This document shows positions 1 through 9,088 of a DNA stretch of 64,000 bases, piece after piece. The DNA is from Streptomyces sp. F63 (GTDB lineage: Bacteria; Actinomycetota; Actinomycetes; Streptomycetales; Streptomycetaceae): the NCBI RefSeq assembly GCF_018070345.1, contig NZ_JAGPXX010000022.1, positions 38,106 to 102,105 of the forward strand, read 5' to 3'. Both the position numbers and the translations under genes were made by a program. Each line of letters begins with the position of its first letter. The stretch's first letter is position 1. The notes under the pieces are model-generated. The model was not told the DNA's origin, searched no databases, and saw nothing but the letters and a program-made list of their open reading frames with translations.

Positions 1-53
1 GCCCCCTCCTTCTGCCCGCTGCGTGGTGTGCCGGGTACCGCCGGGTGTGCCGG

Positions 54-1208
54 TCACCCGGCGACGGCCGCGGCCAGCTTCGACAGCGGCTCCGCGAGCG
101 CGTTGACCGCGTCGGACAGCTTCTTCCGCTCCGCCTCGCCGACCTTGTCGTAGGAGACGAAGGCGTGGTCCCCCCGGCCCTCGCGGTAGGTGTCGAGCAG
201 CTCGTTCAGCGAGGTGAACTGCCGGTCCAGCTCCTTGACGAGCTCCGGGTCGTTCTCCCGGGCGACCGGCTTCAGCAGCTCGTACGACGTCTGCGCGCCC
301 TCGACGTTGGCCTTGAAGTCCACCAGGTCGGTGTGGCTGTACCGCTCCTCCTCACCGGTGACCTTGCCGGTGGCGACCTCGTCCAGGAGTTCCTTGGCGC
401 CGTTGGCCATGGAGGTCGGGGTGATCTCCGCGGAGCCGACTCTCTTCTCCCAGTCCCCGAGGTCCTTGATCAGGAGATCGGCCAGTTCCTTGTCGCGGGA
501 GGTGATCTTCTTCTCCGCCCAGAGCGACTTCTCCAGACGGTGCCAGCCGGTCCAGTCCTTCTCCGGGTCCCGGCCGTCCTCCAGGCCGTCCTCGCGCAGG
601 TCCACCTTGGGGTCGATGTCTCCGAACGACTCGGCGACCGGCTCGGTGCGCTCCCAGCCGATGCGGGACGCGGCGTACGCCTTCTTCGCGGCGGCGATGT
701 CGCCGTCCTTCACGGCGTCCGCGAAGACCTGCGCCTTGGGCAGGGTCTCCTCCGCCTGCTCCCGGACGTACCGGCGGTAGGCGGCGACGGCGGCGTCCAT
801 TTCGGGACTGCGCTCCGCCTTCTCGCCGCCGCCGGTGGCCCTGACCTTCTGCCGGATGCCGTCGCCCTTCATGCCCGGCTTGCAGGCGATCACGTAGTCG
901 CCGGGCTCGACCTCGGCGGTGATGGTCGCCCTGGTGCCGGAGCCGATGTTCTCCCGCTCGGTGACGATGCGGCCGTCCGGGAAGAGCAGGTAGACCTCGG
1001 TGACCTTGGAGCCCGTGTTCTCGACCGCCAGCCGGACGTGGCCGGCGGGGAACTCCTTCTCCGACACCTCGCACGAGGAGTCGCCGGCGGTCACCTCGAC
1101 GGTGTCCTGCCCGCCCTTGGCGTCGCTCTTCTCGGCGCAGCCGGTGATGAGGGTCAGGGCGGCCGCGGTGACGGCCGCGGTGACGAGCGGGAGACGGACA
1201 GGGCGCAT
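54..1208 (-). CDS. efeO: EfeO-type iron uptake lipoprotein
   Basis: This is the periplasmic-side component of an EfeUOB ferrous/ferric iron importer, 384 aa. A lipobox (LITGC, Cys24) ends the signal peptide. A cupredoxin-like domain follows (about residues 35-125), then the M75/imelysin-like domain (about 130-380) with the HxxE metal motif in GWHRLEKSLW. An ATG start with GGAG seven bases upstream fits. In Streptomyces efeO is usually followed by efeB and efeU; those would lie beyond the left edge, since the gene is read toward position 1. An iron-box-like sequence lies 41-59 bp upstream, so repression by a DtxR/IdeR-type regulator is likely. Family assignment is firm; the operon partners are inferred. 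Confidence 0.93.
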   Translation of the reverse strand: MRPVRLPLVTAAVTAAALTLITGCAEKSDAKGGQDTVEVTAGDSSCEVSEKEFPAGHVRLAVENTGSKVTEVYLLFPDGRIVTERENIGSGTRATITAEVEPGDYVIACKPGMKGDGIRQKVRATGGGEKAERSPEMDAAVAAYRRYVREQAEETLPKAQVFADAVKDGDIAAAKKAYAASRIGWERTEPVAESFGDIDPKVDLREDGLEDGRDPEKDWTGWHRLEKSLWAEKKITSRDKELADLLIKDLGDWEKRVGSAEITPTSMANGAKELLDEVATGKVTGEEERYSHTDLVDFKANVEGAQTSYELLKPVARENDPELVKELDRQFTSLNELLDTYREGRGDHAFVSYDKVGEAERKKLSDAVNALAEPLSKLAAAVAG

Positions 1209-1248
1209 GGGCGGGCTCCGGTGGCGGACGGATCGGCGTGGCCTCGGG

Positions 1249-1267
1249 TGAGGTGTACCTAAGTTAA
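1249..1267. promoter_or_regulatory. Iron-box-like operator upstream of efeO
   Basis: TGAGGTGTACCTAAGTTAA matches 13 of 19 positions of the DtxR/IdeR consensus TTAGGTTAGCCTAACCTAA by eye. Its location just upstream of an iron-uptake gene supports iron-dependent repression (DmdR/IdeR in Streptomyces). Binding is not shown by sequence alone. Confidence 0.55.
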
Positions 1268-1417
1268 CCCACCCTTACCGGGCCCCGGCCAGGGGGGTGC
1301 GCTGTGACAGAGCTCTCCCGGACGGCGCCGCTCCGCTCCCGCGGCCGTCCGGAAGCGCCGTCCGGAAGCGCCGTCCGGAAGCGCCGTCCGGCCCCGCCCG
1401 CCGTCCGCCGCCGGGGC

Positions 1418-2035
1418 CTACGCGCCGGTCGTGCGGGCGTACGTCAGGAAGGCCGCGCCGCTCTCCAGGACCGTGTGGCCGGTGAGTTCCCAGCGGCGGG
1501 GGTCGAAGGCGGTCCCGGAGGCGAAGAGGGGGACGCCGGTGCCGACGGTCAGCGGACTCAGCTTGATGATCAACTCGTCGATCTCCCCGTAGAGGGCTCC
1601 GGCCAGCTCACCGCCGCCGATCAGCCAGATGTCCTTGCCGTCGCCGCCGTCCCGGCCGGTCTCCCGCTTGAGCTCCCGGACCTTTCCCACCGGGTCCTCG
1701 GGCACGAGTTCGACGGCCGGGTCCGGGCTCTCGCTCAGGGTGCGGCTGACCACCAGGTGCCGCAGGTGCGGGTAGGCGTCGGTGATGTCGGCCCTGAGAC
1801 CGATCTCGTAGGTGCGCCGGCCCTCGATGACGGTGCCAAAGCGTTTCGCCTCCGCCGTGACCGACAGCGCGGCCCGGGCCGGGGCCGGCAGGGTCTCCGG
1901 GTACTCGGCGACGATGTGGGCGAGGTAGTCCTCGGGGACCGGCCAGAAGCCGCCGGGGCCCGTGGGGTCGGCGCCGTCCGGGCCTGCGATGAAGCCGTCG
2001 AGGGTGGAGGCGATGTAGTAGACGAGCTTGCGCAC
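1418..2035 (-). CDS. Dihydrofolate reductase / RibD C-terminal family protein
   Basis: A 205-aa protein of the RibD_C/DHFR-like fold that uses NADPH; the physiological substrate is unknown. The N-terminal strand (KLVYYIASTLDGFIAG) and the glycine-rich dinucleotide-binding segment followed by the C-terminal hairpin (DIWLIGGGELAGAL, LSPLTVGTGVPLF) are typical. The GTG at 2035 is preferred over the upstream ATG at 2113 because GAAAGG sits just upstream and the family motif begins right after it. The longer frame adds only an Arg/Pro-rich tail. It is a single gene between efeO and a TetR gene, and such proteins are often stand-alone in Streptomyces. Confidence 0.85.
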   Translation of the reverse strand: MRKLVYYIASTLDGFIAGPDGADPTGPGGFWPVPEDYLAHIVAEYPETLPAPARAALSVTAEAKRFGTVIEGRRTYEIGLRADITDAYPHLRHLVVSRTLSESPDPAVELVPEDPVGKVRELKRETGRDGGDGKDIWLIGGGELAGALYGEIDELIIKLSPLTVGTGVPLFASGTAFDPRRWELTGHTVLESGAAFLTYARTTGA

Positions 2036-2138
2036 GGGGGACCTTTCGACGATCGGCCGGCGGCGGTGGCGGCTCCCGCGTCCGGGCGCCGGGGGGCTTC
2101 GTGATCTTCGCACGCGTGCCCGGTCGGGCGGGGCCGAT

Positions 2139-2750
2139 TCAGCCGCAGAGGCCGCGGATCAGTGCCCGTGCCGTCGTCGTCGCCCGCTCGGCCACCGTGT
2201 CCGCGGCCTCACCCGGCTCGCCGAACAGGCCGCTGAGCAGCAGGGCGGCGTAGCCGCGGGTCAGCGCGGCCAGGGCCTCCAGGAGGGTGGTGGCCAGTTC
2301 GTGGCCGCCGTCGGGGACCAGCGCGAACGCGTCCGGCAGCAGCATGTCGATGAACGCCCGCCCGCTGTCGCGGAGTTCGGGATGGGCCGCGCGCAGCTCG
2401 GTGTGGAAGAGGATGTCGAAGCCGCCCCGGAAACGCGCGGCCGCCCGGACGTAGACCTCGCCCACCGCCGCGAGCCGGTCCTCCGGGGTGCCGAGGTCCG
2501 CGGCCGCCGCGGCGTACATCTCGTTGACCCGCCGCGACACCTCCAGCGCGGCGGCCGCCAGCAGCGCGTCCCGGTCGGCGAAGTGGCGGTACGGGGCGCC
2601 CGGGCTGACGCCGGTGCGGCGCGCGGCCTCCGAGACCGAGAAGCCGCGCACCCCGGCCTCGTCGACGATCTCCAGCGTCGCGCGGACCAGTGCGGCGCTC
2701 AGATCGCCGTGGTGGTACGTGCCGCGCCGTCCCTTCGCCCTGGTCACCAT
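2139..2750 (-). CDS. TetR/AcrR-family transcriptional regulator
   Basis: A 203-aa regulator. The N-terminal helix-turn-helix (about residues 10-55, including FSVSEAARRTGVSPGAPYRHF) is classical TetR, and the C-terminal ligand-binding half resembles the TetR_C_33-type WHG domain. The ATG at 2750 is chosen; an in-frame TTG at 2768 adds six residues. It lies about 300 bp beyond the end of the molybdenum hydroxylase operon and reads in the same direction. It may regulate that operon, as TetR regulators of xanthine dehydrogenases do elsewhere, but it could equally be autonomous. Confidence 0.88.
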   Translation of the reverse strand: MVTRAKGRRGTYHHGDLSAALVRATLEIVDEAGVRGFSVSEAARRTGVSPGAPYRHFADRDALLAAAALEVSRRVNEMYAAAAADLGTPEDRLAAVGEVYVRAAARFRGGFDILFHTELRAAHPELRDSGRAFIDMLLPDAFALVPDGGHELATTLLEALAALTRGYAALLLSGLFGEPGEAADTVAERATTTARALIRGLCG

Positions 2751-3050
2751 CCGGTAGAGCCTACTCAAAGTCGTTCAGGGGCCGCGCCCGGTGGGCCCGC
2801 CGGTTCCGCGGGTTCTCGCCGGGCCCCGGTCACCTCACCGATCGCGGTGGGCCGGCGGGGCCGGCCGGCCCCCGGGCGGCGGCCCGGGACCGTATCGGGC
2901 GGCCGCCCGGGGCACAGCGGCCGCCCGGGGCACAGCGGTGTCCCGGGCTCCCGGCCCGGACCCCGGCGGTACCCCGGGACGGCGCCCGGGGCCGGGGACG
3001 GGAGCGGCGCCCCGGGGCCGGGCCGGGAACCGGAGCCGCCGCCCCGCCGC
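2751..3050. repeat. GC-rich intergenic stretch with an 18-bp tandem duplication
   Basis: No gene is supported here. The notable element is a perfect two-copy tandem repeat of GGCCGCCCGGGGCACAGC at 2901-2918 and 2919-2936. Other CCCGGG-rich segments surround it and could form hairpins terminating the upstream hydroxylase operon. Confidence 0.6.
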
Positions 3051-5318
3051 TCATCCCCGCGCCGTCTCCCTCAGCGCCGCGAGCGCCCGGCGGGCGTCCT
3101 CGACGCGGATCGGCAGGTCGCGGGCCCGGGTGCCGGTCGCGTGGTGGAAGGCGTTCGCGACGGCCGCCGCCGCGCCGACGAGGCCGAGCTCCCCGATCCC
3201 CTTGCCGCCGACGGGGTTCAGCCGGTCGTCGCGCTCGTCCAGGAAGACCGCCTCGATGCCGCGCACGTCCGCGTGGGAGGCGATGTGGTAGCCCGCCAGG
3301 TCCGGGTTCGCGAAGTCCCCGAACTCGCGGTCGACTTCCGCGCCTTCCAGCAGTGCCATCGACTGGCCCATCAGCATCCCCCCGACGAGTTGCGAACGAG
3401 CTGTCAGGGGGTTGAGGATCCGGCCGGCCGCGAAGACGCCCAGCATGCGGTCCACCCGGATCTCCCCGGTGTCCGTGTCGACCCGCACCTGCGCGAACTG
3501 GGCGCCGAAGCAGTGCCGCGACAGCTCGGCCCGGCCGGCGAGGTCCTCCGTCGTGTCGGCGCGCACCTCCAGGCCTCCCGGCGGTACGGCGCCCCCGGCC
3601 GCCGCCAGCTCCGCCGCCAGCGCCCGGCACGCCTTGTCCACGGCCCAGCCCCAGGAGGCGGTGCCCATCGAGCCGCCCGCGAACGCCGCCATGCCCATCG
3701 AGGCCCGGCCGATCTCCAGCCGGACCCGGCCGGGGGCGGTGCCGAGCGCGTCCGCCGCCACCTGGGTCAGCACCGTGCGGGCGCCCGTGCCCAGATCGGC
3801 CGCGCCCACCCGTACCCGGTAGCTGCCGTCCGCCTCGGCGCGGGCCAGTGCCGAGGACGGGAAGGTGTAGTCCGGGTGGTGCGAGGCGGCGACGCCCGTG
3901 CCGACCAGCCAGCGCCCCTCGCGGCGCGCCCCCGGCGCCGGATCGCGGTCCGCCCAGCCGAAGCGCGCCGCGCCCCGGCGCAGACAGGCCACCAGGCCGC
4001 GGCTGCTGAACGGCAGTCCGCTCTCCGGGTCGGTCTCCGGCTCGTTGACGATCCGCAGCTCGACCGGGTCCATGCCGAGTCCGGACGCCAGTTCGTCCAT
4101 CGCGGACTCCAGGGCGAACATGCCCGGGGTGTGGCCGGGGGCGCGGAACCAGACGGGCGTCATCACGTCCAGCCGGGCGAGCCGCACCGCCGCCCGGGCG
4201 TGCGGTGCCGCGTACATCATGCGGGTGGAGGAGACGACCTGCTCGACGAACTCCGTCGACCGCGAACTCTGGATGACCGCCTCGTGGTCGACGGCGGTCA
4301 GCCGCCCGTCGGGCCGGGCGCCGAGGCGGACCCGCTGGATCGTCGGTGTCCGGTAGCCCGTGAGCACCGGCATCTGACGTCGCGTCAGTGCGATCTTCAC
4401 CGGCCGGGCGACCGCCCGCGCGGCCAGGGCCGCCAGCACGATCGCGCCCCGCGGCGCGCCCTTGGCGCCGAAACCGCCGCCCACGTGCTCCGAGACGACC
4501 TCCACCGCGTCCGGGTCCAGCCCGAACAGCGCCGCCAGCGTCAGGGAGCTCAGATACGGGGCCTGGTCGGAGTTGTGCAGCACCAGCCGCCCGTCGCCGT
4601 CCCAGGCGGCGATGGCGGCGTGCGGTTCCAGCGGGCTGGGGAGCTCGGCCGGGGTCGTGTACCGGGCCTCGATCCGGACCTGAGACGCGGCCAGGGCCGC
4701 GTCCGGGTCCCCCCGCTCGGACATCCCCGGCGAGCCGTCGTTCGCCGAGACCTCCGGGACGTACAGGTCCTCGTCGTCCTCCCGCAGCACCGCGTCGTGC
4801 GGCTCCCGCTCATAGGTCACGGACACCGCAGCCGCGGCCTCCCGCGCGCCCTCCAGGGTTTCCGCGACGACCGCCGCCACGATCTGGCCCCGGTGCGCCA
4901 CCTCGGGCGACTGCAGGACGAGCATGTCGGCGCCCGCGCCCAGGAGCTGTCCCGAGCGGGCGAAGTCCGCGCGCAGCCGGGGCGCGCTGGTGTGGTCGAG
5001 CACGGCCAGGACACCGGGGACGGCGAGCGCCGCCTCCGCGTCCACGCCGGTGACCCGGCCCCGGCCGACGGTGGCACCGACCGGCCAGACGTACGCGGCG
5101 CCGGGAACCGGGAACTCGTACGCGTACCGGGCCGCACCGGTGACCTTCTCCAGGCCGTCCACCCGCACCAGGGGGCTGCCGACGGCCGGCGCGCGCCCGG
5201 GCTCCGGGCCGCCCGCGCGGCCCGCGGCGGCCGGTGGTGCGGGGGAGGCCGGGGCGGCCCCCGCCGGTGGGGCGGCGCCGTTCGCGGGCCGGGCCCCGGC
5301 GGTGGTGTCGGTGCTCAA
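3051..5318 (-). CDS. Molybdopterin-binding large subunit of a PaoABC/xanthine-dehydrogenase family enzyme
   Basis: This 755-aa subunit holds the Moco active site of a molybdenum hydroxylase oxidising aldehydes or N-heterocycles. The Ald_Xan_dh_C domain starts after a disordered Ala/Pro linker (about residues 1-50; DGLEKVTGAARYAYE). Moco-binding segments follow (HVGGGFGAKG, DLGTGARTVLTQ), then the C-terminal GGKGIGELG with the catalytic Glu expected for the family. The start is TTG at 5318: it has GGAGGA upstream and overlaps the stop of the FAD subunit by 4 bp (TTGA), suggesting translational coupling. It is the third gene of the 2Fe-2S / FAD / Moco operon. The extra cysteines in the FAD subunit favour an aldehyde oxidoreductase over a true xanthine dehydrogenase. 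Confidence 0.9.
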   Translation of the reverse strand: MSTDTTAGARPANGAAPPAGAAPASPAPPAAAGRAGGPEPGRAPAVGSPLVRVDGLEKVTGAARYAYEFPVPGAAYVWPVGATVGRGRVTGVDAEAALAVPGVLAVLDHTSAPRLRADFARSGQLLGAGADMLVLQSPEVAHRGQIVAAVVAETLEGAREAAAAVSVTYEREPHDAVLREDDEDLYVPEVSANDGSPGMSERGDPDAALAASQVRIEARYTTPAELPSPLEPHAAIAAWDGDGRLVLHNSDQAPYLSSLTLAALFGLDPDAVEVVSEHVGGGFGAKGAPRGAIVLAALAARAVARPVKIALTRRQMPVLTGYRTPTIQRVRLGARPDGRLTAVDHEAVIQSSRSTEFVEQVVSSTRMMYAAPHARAAVRLARLDVMTPVWFRAPGHTPGMFALESAMDELASGLGMDPVELRIVNEPETDPESGLPFSSRGLVACLRRGAARFGWADRDPAPGARREGRWLVGTGVAASHHPDYTFPSSALARAEADGSYRVRVGAADLGTGARTVLTQVAADALGTAPGRVRLEIGRASMGMAAFAGGSMGTASWGWAVDKACRALAAELAAAGGAVPPGGLEVRADTTEDLAGRAELSRHCFGAQFAQVRVDTDTGEIRVDRMLGVFAAGRILNPLTARSQLVGGMLMGQSMALLEGAEVDREFGDFANPDLAGYHIASHADVRGIEAVFLDERDDRLNPVGGKGIGELGLVGAAAAVANAFHHATGTRARDLPIRVEDARRALAALRETARG

Positions 5319-6346
5319 CGCGGTTCCTCCCCGCTGCCGTCGGCGGCGGGCTCTCCGCCGTCCGTGAGGAGATCGCGGACGGTGGCCGCGATCAGGTCGG
5401 TGGTCAGGCCGAGTTTGAAGGCGTTGCCGGGCAGCGGCCGGGCGTCCGCGAGCTCGGCCCCGGCGGCGGCGCGCAGCAGCGTGTCCTCCGGACGGTGCCC
5501 GAGCAGCCGTTCCTCGGCCGCCCGCGCGCGCCAGGGGCGCGGGGCGACGCCGCCGAGGGCGATCGCCACCCGGTCCAGCGTCCCGTCCTCCGCGCGCCGC
5601 ACCGACACCCCCACGCTCACCAGGGCGAAGGCGTACGACCAGCGGTCGCGCACCTTGCGGTAGCGCATCACGGCGCCGGGCGGCGGTGCGGGCAGCTCCA
5701 CGGCGGTGACCAGCTCGCCGGGCGCCAGTACCGTCTCCCGGTGCGGGGTCCGGCCCGGCGGCCGATACAGCTCCTCCACGGGCACGTCGCGCTCGGTGCC
5801 GCCGGGGGAGCGCAGACGGACGGTCGCGTCGAGCGCGGCCAGCGCCACGGCCATGTCGGAGGGATGACTCGCCACGCAGTGCTCGGACGTGCCGAGGACG
5901 GCCAGTTCGCGGTGCGCGCCGGTGACGGCCGGGCAACCGGAGCCGGGCTCGCGCTTGTTGCAGGGCTTGGTGACGTCCTGGAAGTAGCCGCACCGGGTGC
6001 GCTGCAGCAGATTGCCCGCCACGGTGGCGGCCGACCGCAGCTGCCCGGAGGCGCCCGCGAGCAGCGCCTGCGCCAGCAGCGGGAAGCGCCGCCGGATGCC
6101 CGGGTCCCCCGCCAGGACGCCGTTGCGCACCGCCCCGCCGATGAGCACCGAGCCGTCGGGGCGGTGCTCGACGCGGTCGTGGGGCAGCCGGGAGACGTCG
6201 ACGACGAGGCCGGGCCGGGCCACGCCGAGCTTCATCAGATCGACGAGATTGGTGCCGCCGCCGAGGTAGACGGCGTCGGGCCGGTCCGCCACCAGGGCCG
6301 CGGCCTCGTCGGCGTCGGCCGCCCGGACGTAGGCGAACTCCTTCAT
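5315..6346 (-). CDS. FAD-binding subunit (PaoB/YagS type, probable extra 4Fe-4S cluster)
   Basis: A 343-aa middle subunit. FAD-binding signatures are YLGGGTNLVDLMK near residue 27 and the ATVAGNLLQ segment near 108. Four cysteines at 119, 129, 138 and 157 lie in an insertion resembling the 4Fe-4S loop of E. coli PaoB, a feature absent from ordinary xanthine dehydrogenase FAD subunits. The CO_deh_flav_C domain fills the C-terminal third. The ATG at 6346 overlaps the stop of the 2Fe-2S gene as ATGA. The subunit relays electrons from Moco via Fe-S clusters to FAD. The cluster ligation is inferred from the cysteine pattern. Confidence 0.9.
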   Translation of the reverse strand: MKEFAYVRAADADEAAALVADRPDAVYLGGGTNLVDLMKLGVARPGLVVDVSRLPHDRVEHRPDGSVLIGGAVRNGVLAGDPGIRRRFPLLAQALLAGASGQLRSAATVAGNLLQRTRCGYFQDVTKPCNKREPGSGCPAVTGAHRELAVLGTSEHCVASHPSDMAVALAALDATVRLRSPGGTERDVPVEELYRPPGRTPHRETVLAPGELVTAVELPAPPPGAVMRYRKVRDRWSYAFALVSVGVSVRRAEDGTLDRVAIALGGVAPRPWRARAAEERLLGHRPEDTLLRAAAGAELADARPLPGNAFKLGLTTDLIAATVRDLLTDGGEPAADGSGEEPR

Positions 6347-7086
6347 CGCGGGCACCTCCCGGACGGCGCGGCGGTTCCGCCGGGCCCGCCGGGCCCGGCG
6401 GAACCGGCGGAACCGGCGGCCGGAACGGGCGCGGCGGGGCCGTGCTCGCTCGGGTCCGCTCCCGCGGCCTCCAGGACGGCGGCCACGATGCCCTGGTGGG
6501 CGCCGCACCGGCAGAGGTTGCCGCTCATGCGTTCGCGGACCTCCTCGGGCGTCAGAGCGGCGGTGCCGGCCACGCCCGCCGCCGGGTCCCCGGTCACCCG
6601 GCTGGGCCAGCCGCGGGCGGCCTCGCCGAGGGCGCCGATGGCGGAGCAGATCTGGCCGGGGGTGCAGTAGCCGCACTGGAGGCCGTCGTGGGCCAGGAAG
6701 GCCCGCTGCACCGGGTGGAGGCCGTCCGCCGCGCCTGCTCCGTCCGTCCCGTCCGCCGCCCCCGTCCCGTCCGCCGCCCCCGTGCCGGCCGCCGCTGCCG
6801 TGCCCGCCGCCCCGCCGGTGAGAGCGGCCACTCCCTCGATCGAGACGATGTCGCGCCCCTCGGCGGTCACGGTCAGCGTCAGGCAGCTGTTGATCCGCTC
6901 CCCGTCGGCCAGGACCGTGCAGGCGCCGCACTGTCCGTGGTCACAGCCCTTCTTGGCGCCGGTCAGGCGCAGGTCTTCGCGCAGCGTGTCGAGCAGCGTG
7001 GAGCGGTTGTCCACGGTCAGATGGTGCTTCTCCCCGTTGACGCACAGCGTGATCTCGCTGGTCGAGGCGGTATGTAAGAGGCTCAT
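6343..7086 (-). CDS. 2Fe-2S subunit of the molybdenum hydroxylase
   Basis: A 247-aa first gene of the operon. The plant-ferredoxin-type cluster uses C48, C53, C56 and C68 (GCDHGQCGAC...NSC), and the second cluster uses the QCGYC and NLCRC motifs. An unusual Ala/Gly/Thr/Asp low-complexity insert of about 33 residues (about 90-122) separates the two domains. No Tat signal is visible, unlike E. coli PaoA, so the enzyme is probably cytoplasmic. The ATG at 7086 lies inside one arm of a long dyad shared with the divergent xdhC-like gene; a TTG three codons upstream is the alternative. Confidence 0.9.
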   Translation of the reverse strand: MSLLHTASTSEITLCVNGEKHHLTVDNRSTLLDTLREDLRLTGAKKGCDHGQCGACTVLADGERINSCLTLTVTAEGRDIVSIEGVAALTGGAAGTAAAAGTGAADGTGAADGTDGAGAADGLHPVQRAFLAHDGLQCGYCTPGQICSAIGALGEAARGWPSRVTGDPAAGVAGTAALTPEEVRERMSGNLCRCGAHQGIVAAVLEAAGADPSEHGPAAPVPAAGSAGSAGPGGPGGTAAPSGRCPR

Positions 7087-7113
7087 ACATAACAATGTAT
7101 CATCCTCTTACAT
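7072..7113. promoter_or_regulatory. 42-bp near-perfect dyad between the hydroxylase operon and xdhC
   Basis: Arms at 7072-7090 and 7095-7113 match at 17 of 19 positions (ATGTAAGAGG-T-ATACAT) around a 4-bp AACA centre. This is an AT-rich island in GC-rich DNA. It covers the start codon of the 2Fe-2S gene and lies 63 bp upstream of the preferred xdhC start. The symmetry and position fit an operator for a dimeric repressor controlling both directions. The cognate regulator is unknown; the nearby TetR gene is one candidate. Confidence 0.75.
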
Positions 7114-7175
7114 TGCGGCGCCGGGACGTGGGGAGCCGGGAACCGGGTTGCGGCCGACGGGATCGGAGATCGCGG

Positions 7176-8570
<1,395 letters not shown>

Positions 8571-8579
<9 letters not shown>

Positions 8580-8626
8580 CGGCCTGACGGCCTGACGGCC
8601 TGACGGCCTGACGGCCTGACGGCCTG
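8571..8626. repeat. Seven tandem copies of ACGGCCTG spanning the xdhC stop codon
   Basis: The octamer is repeated perfectly seven times. The TGA created at each unit junction supplies the xdhC stop at 8577-8579. Because eight is not a multiple of three, the array places TGA in all three frames, so any frameshift near the end of xdhC is terminated promptly. Confidence 0.95.
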
Positions 8627-8871
8627 ACGGTTCGGCCGTCCCGCCTCCGGCCGTCCGGTCACCGGCGGAGCCTCCCGGAGCCGTCCCGGAGCCGCCGCGG
8701 GGCCGCCGCGGAAGTCCCCGCGCCCCCGCCGTACGGCGGGTGACGCCGCCGTACGGGCCGGTGTGGCGGAACCCCCGGATGCCGGTCCGATTCCGATCGC
8801 ACACCCTGTGACGACTGTGTGTGCGCGGGCAACATCTTGGTGCTACTGCTCGGCCGGGTGCAGACGTTCGA

Positions 8872-8962
8872 TAGGGTCGGCGCCGCCGACTCTCCGAAGT
8901 TCCTTTTTTGCCTCGGAGAGTCGTCAACTTGCCTTCTTGGGGGCAATGTTGACGTTTTTCTT
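8872..8962 (+). promoter_or_regulatory. Structured leader with terminator-like hairpin before the conservon
   Basis: A possible -10 (TAGGGT, 8872-8877) precedes two adjacent hairpins. The first pairs CGACTCTCCGA (8887-8897) with its complement at 8913-8923, with a T-rich 15-nt loop. The second pairs GTCAACTTGCC (8923-8933) with GGCAATGTTGAC (8942-8953, one bulge) and is followed by GTTTTTCTT, a rare T-run for this genome. The second resembles an intrinsic terminator about 135 bp before cvnA, so it could attenuate the operon or end an upstream transcript. No good -35 was found. The rest of 8627-9088 holds no supported gene. Confidence 0.55.
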
Positions 8963-9088
8963 CCGAAGACCGGATCCGAGAGCAGGGGGAAGCGTGGGGA
9001 ACACGGCCGTCGTACCAGGGCGCCCGCCGCCGTCTCCGGTTGCCGGTGACCCGTGTCCGCCGTCCCGTTCATCAGTCCAAGGACGTTC

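Noticed and set aside
2028..5663. A 1,211-codon open frame on the plus strand
   Set aside because: It lies antisense to the reductase, TetR and hydroxylase genes, is Arg/Gly/Pro-rich and has no family; a GC-bias shadow.
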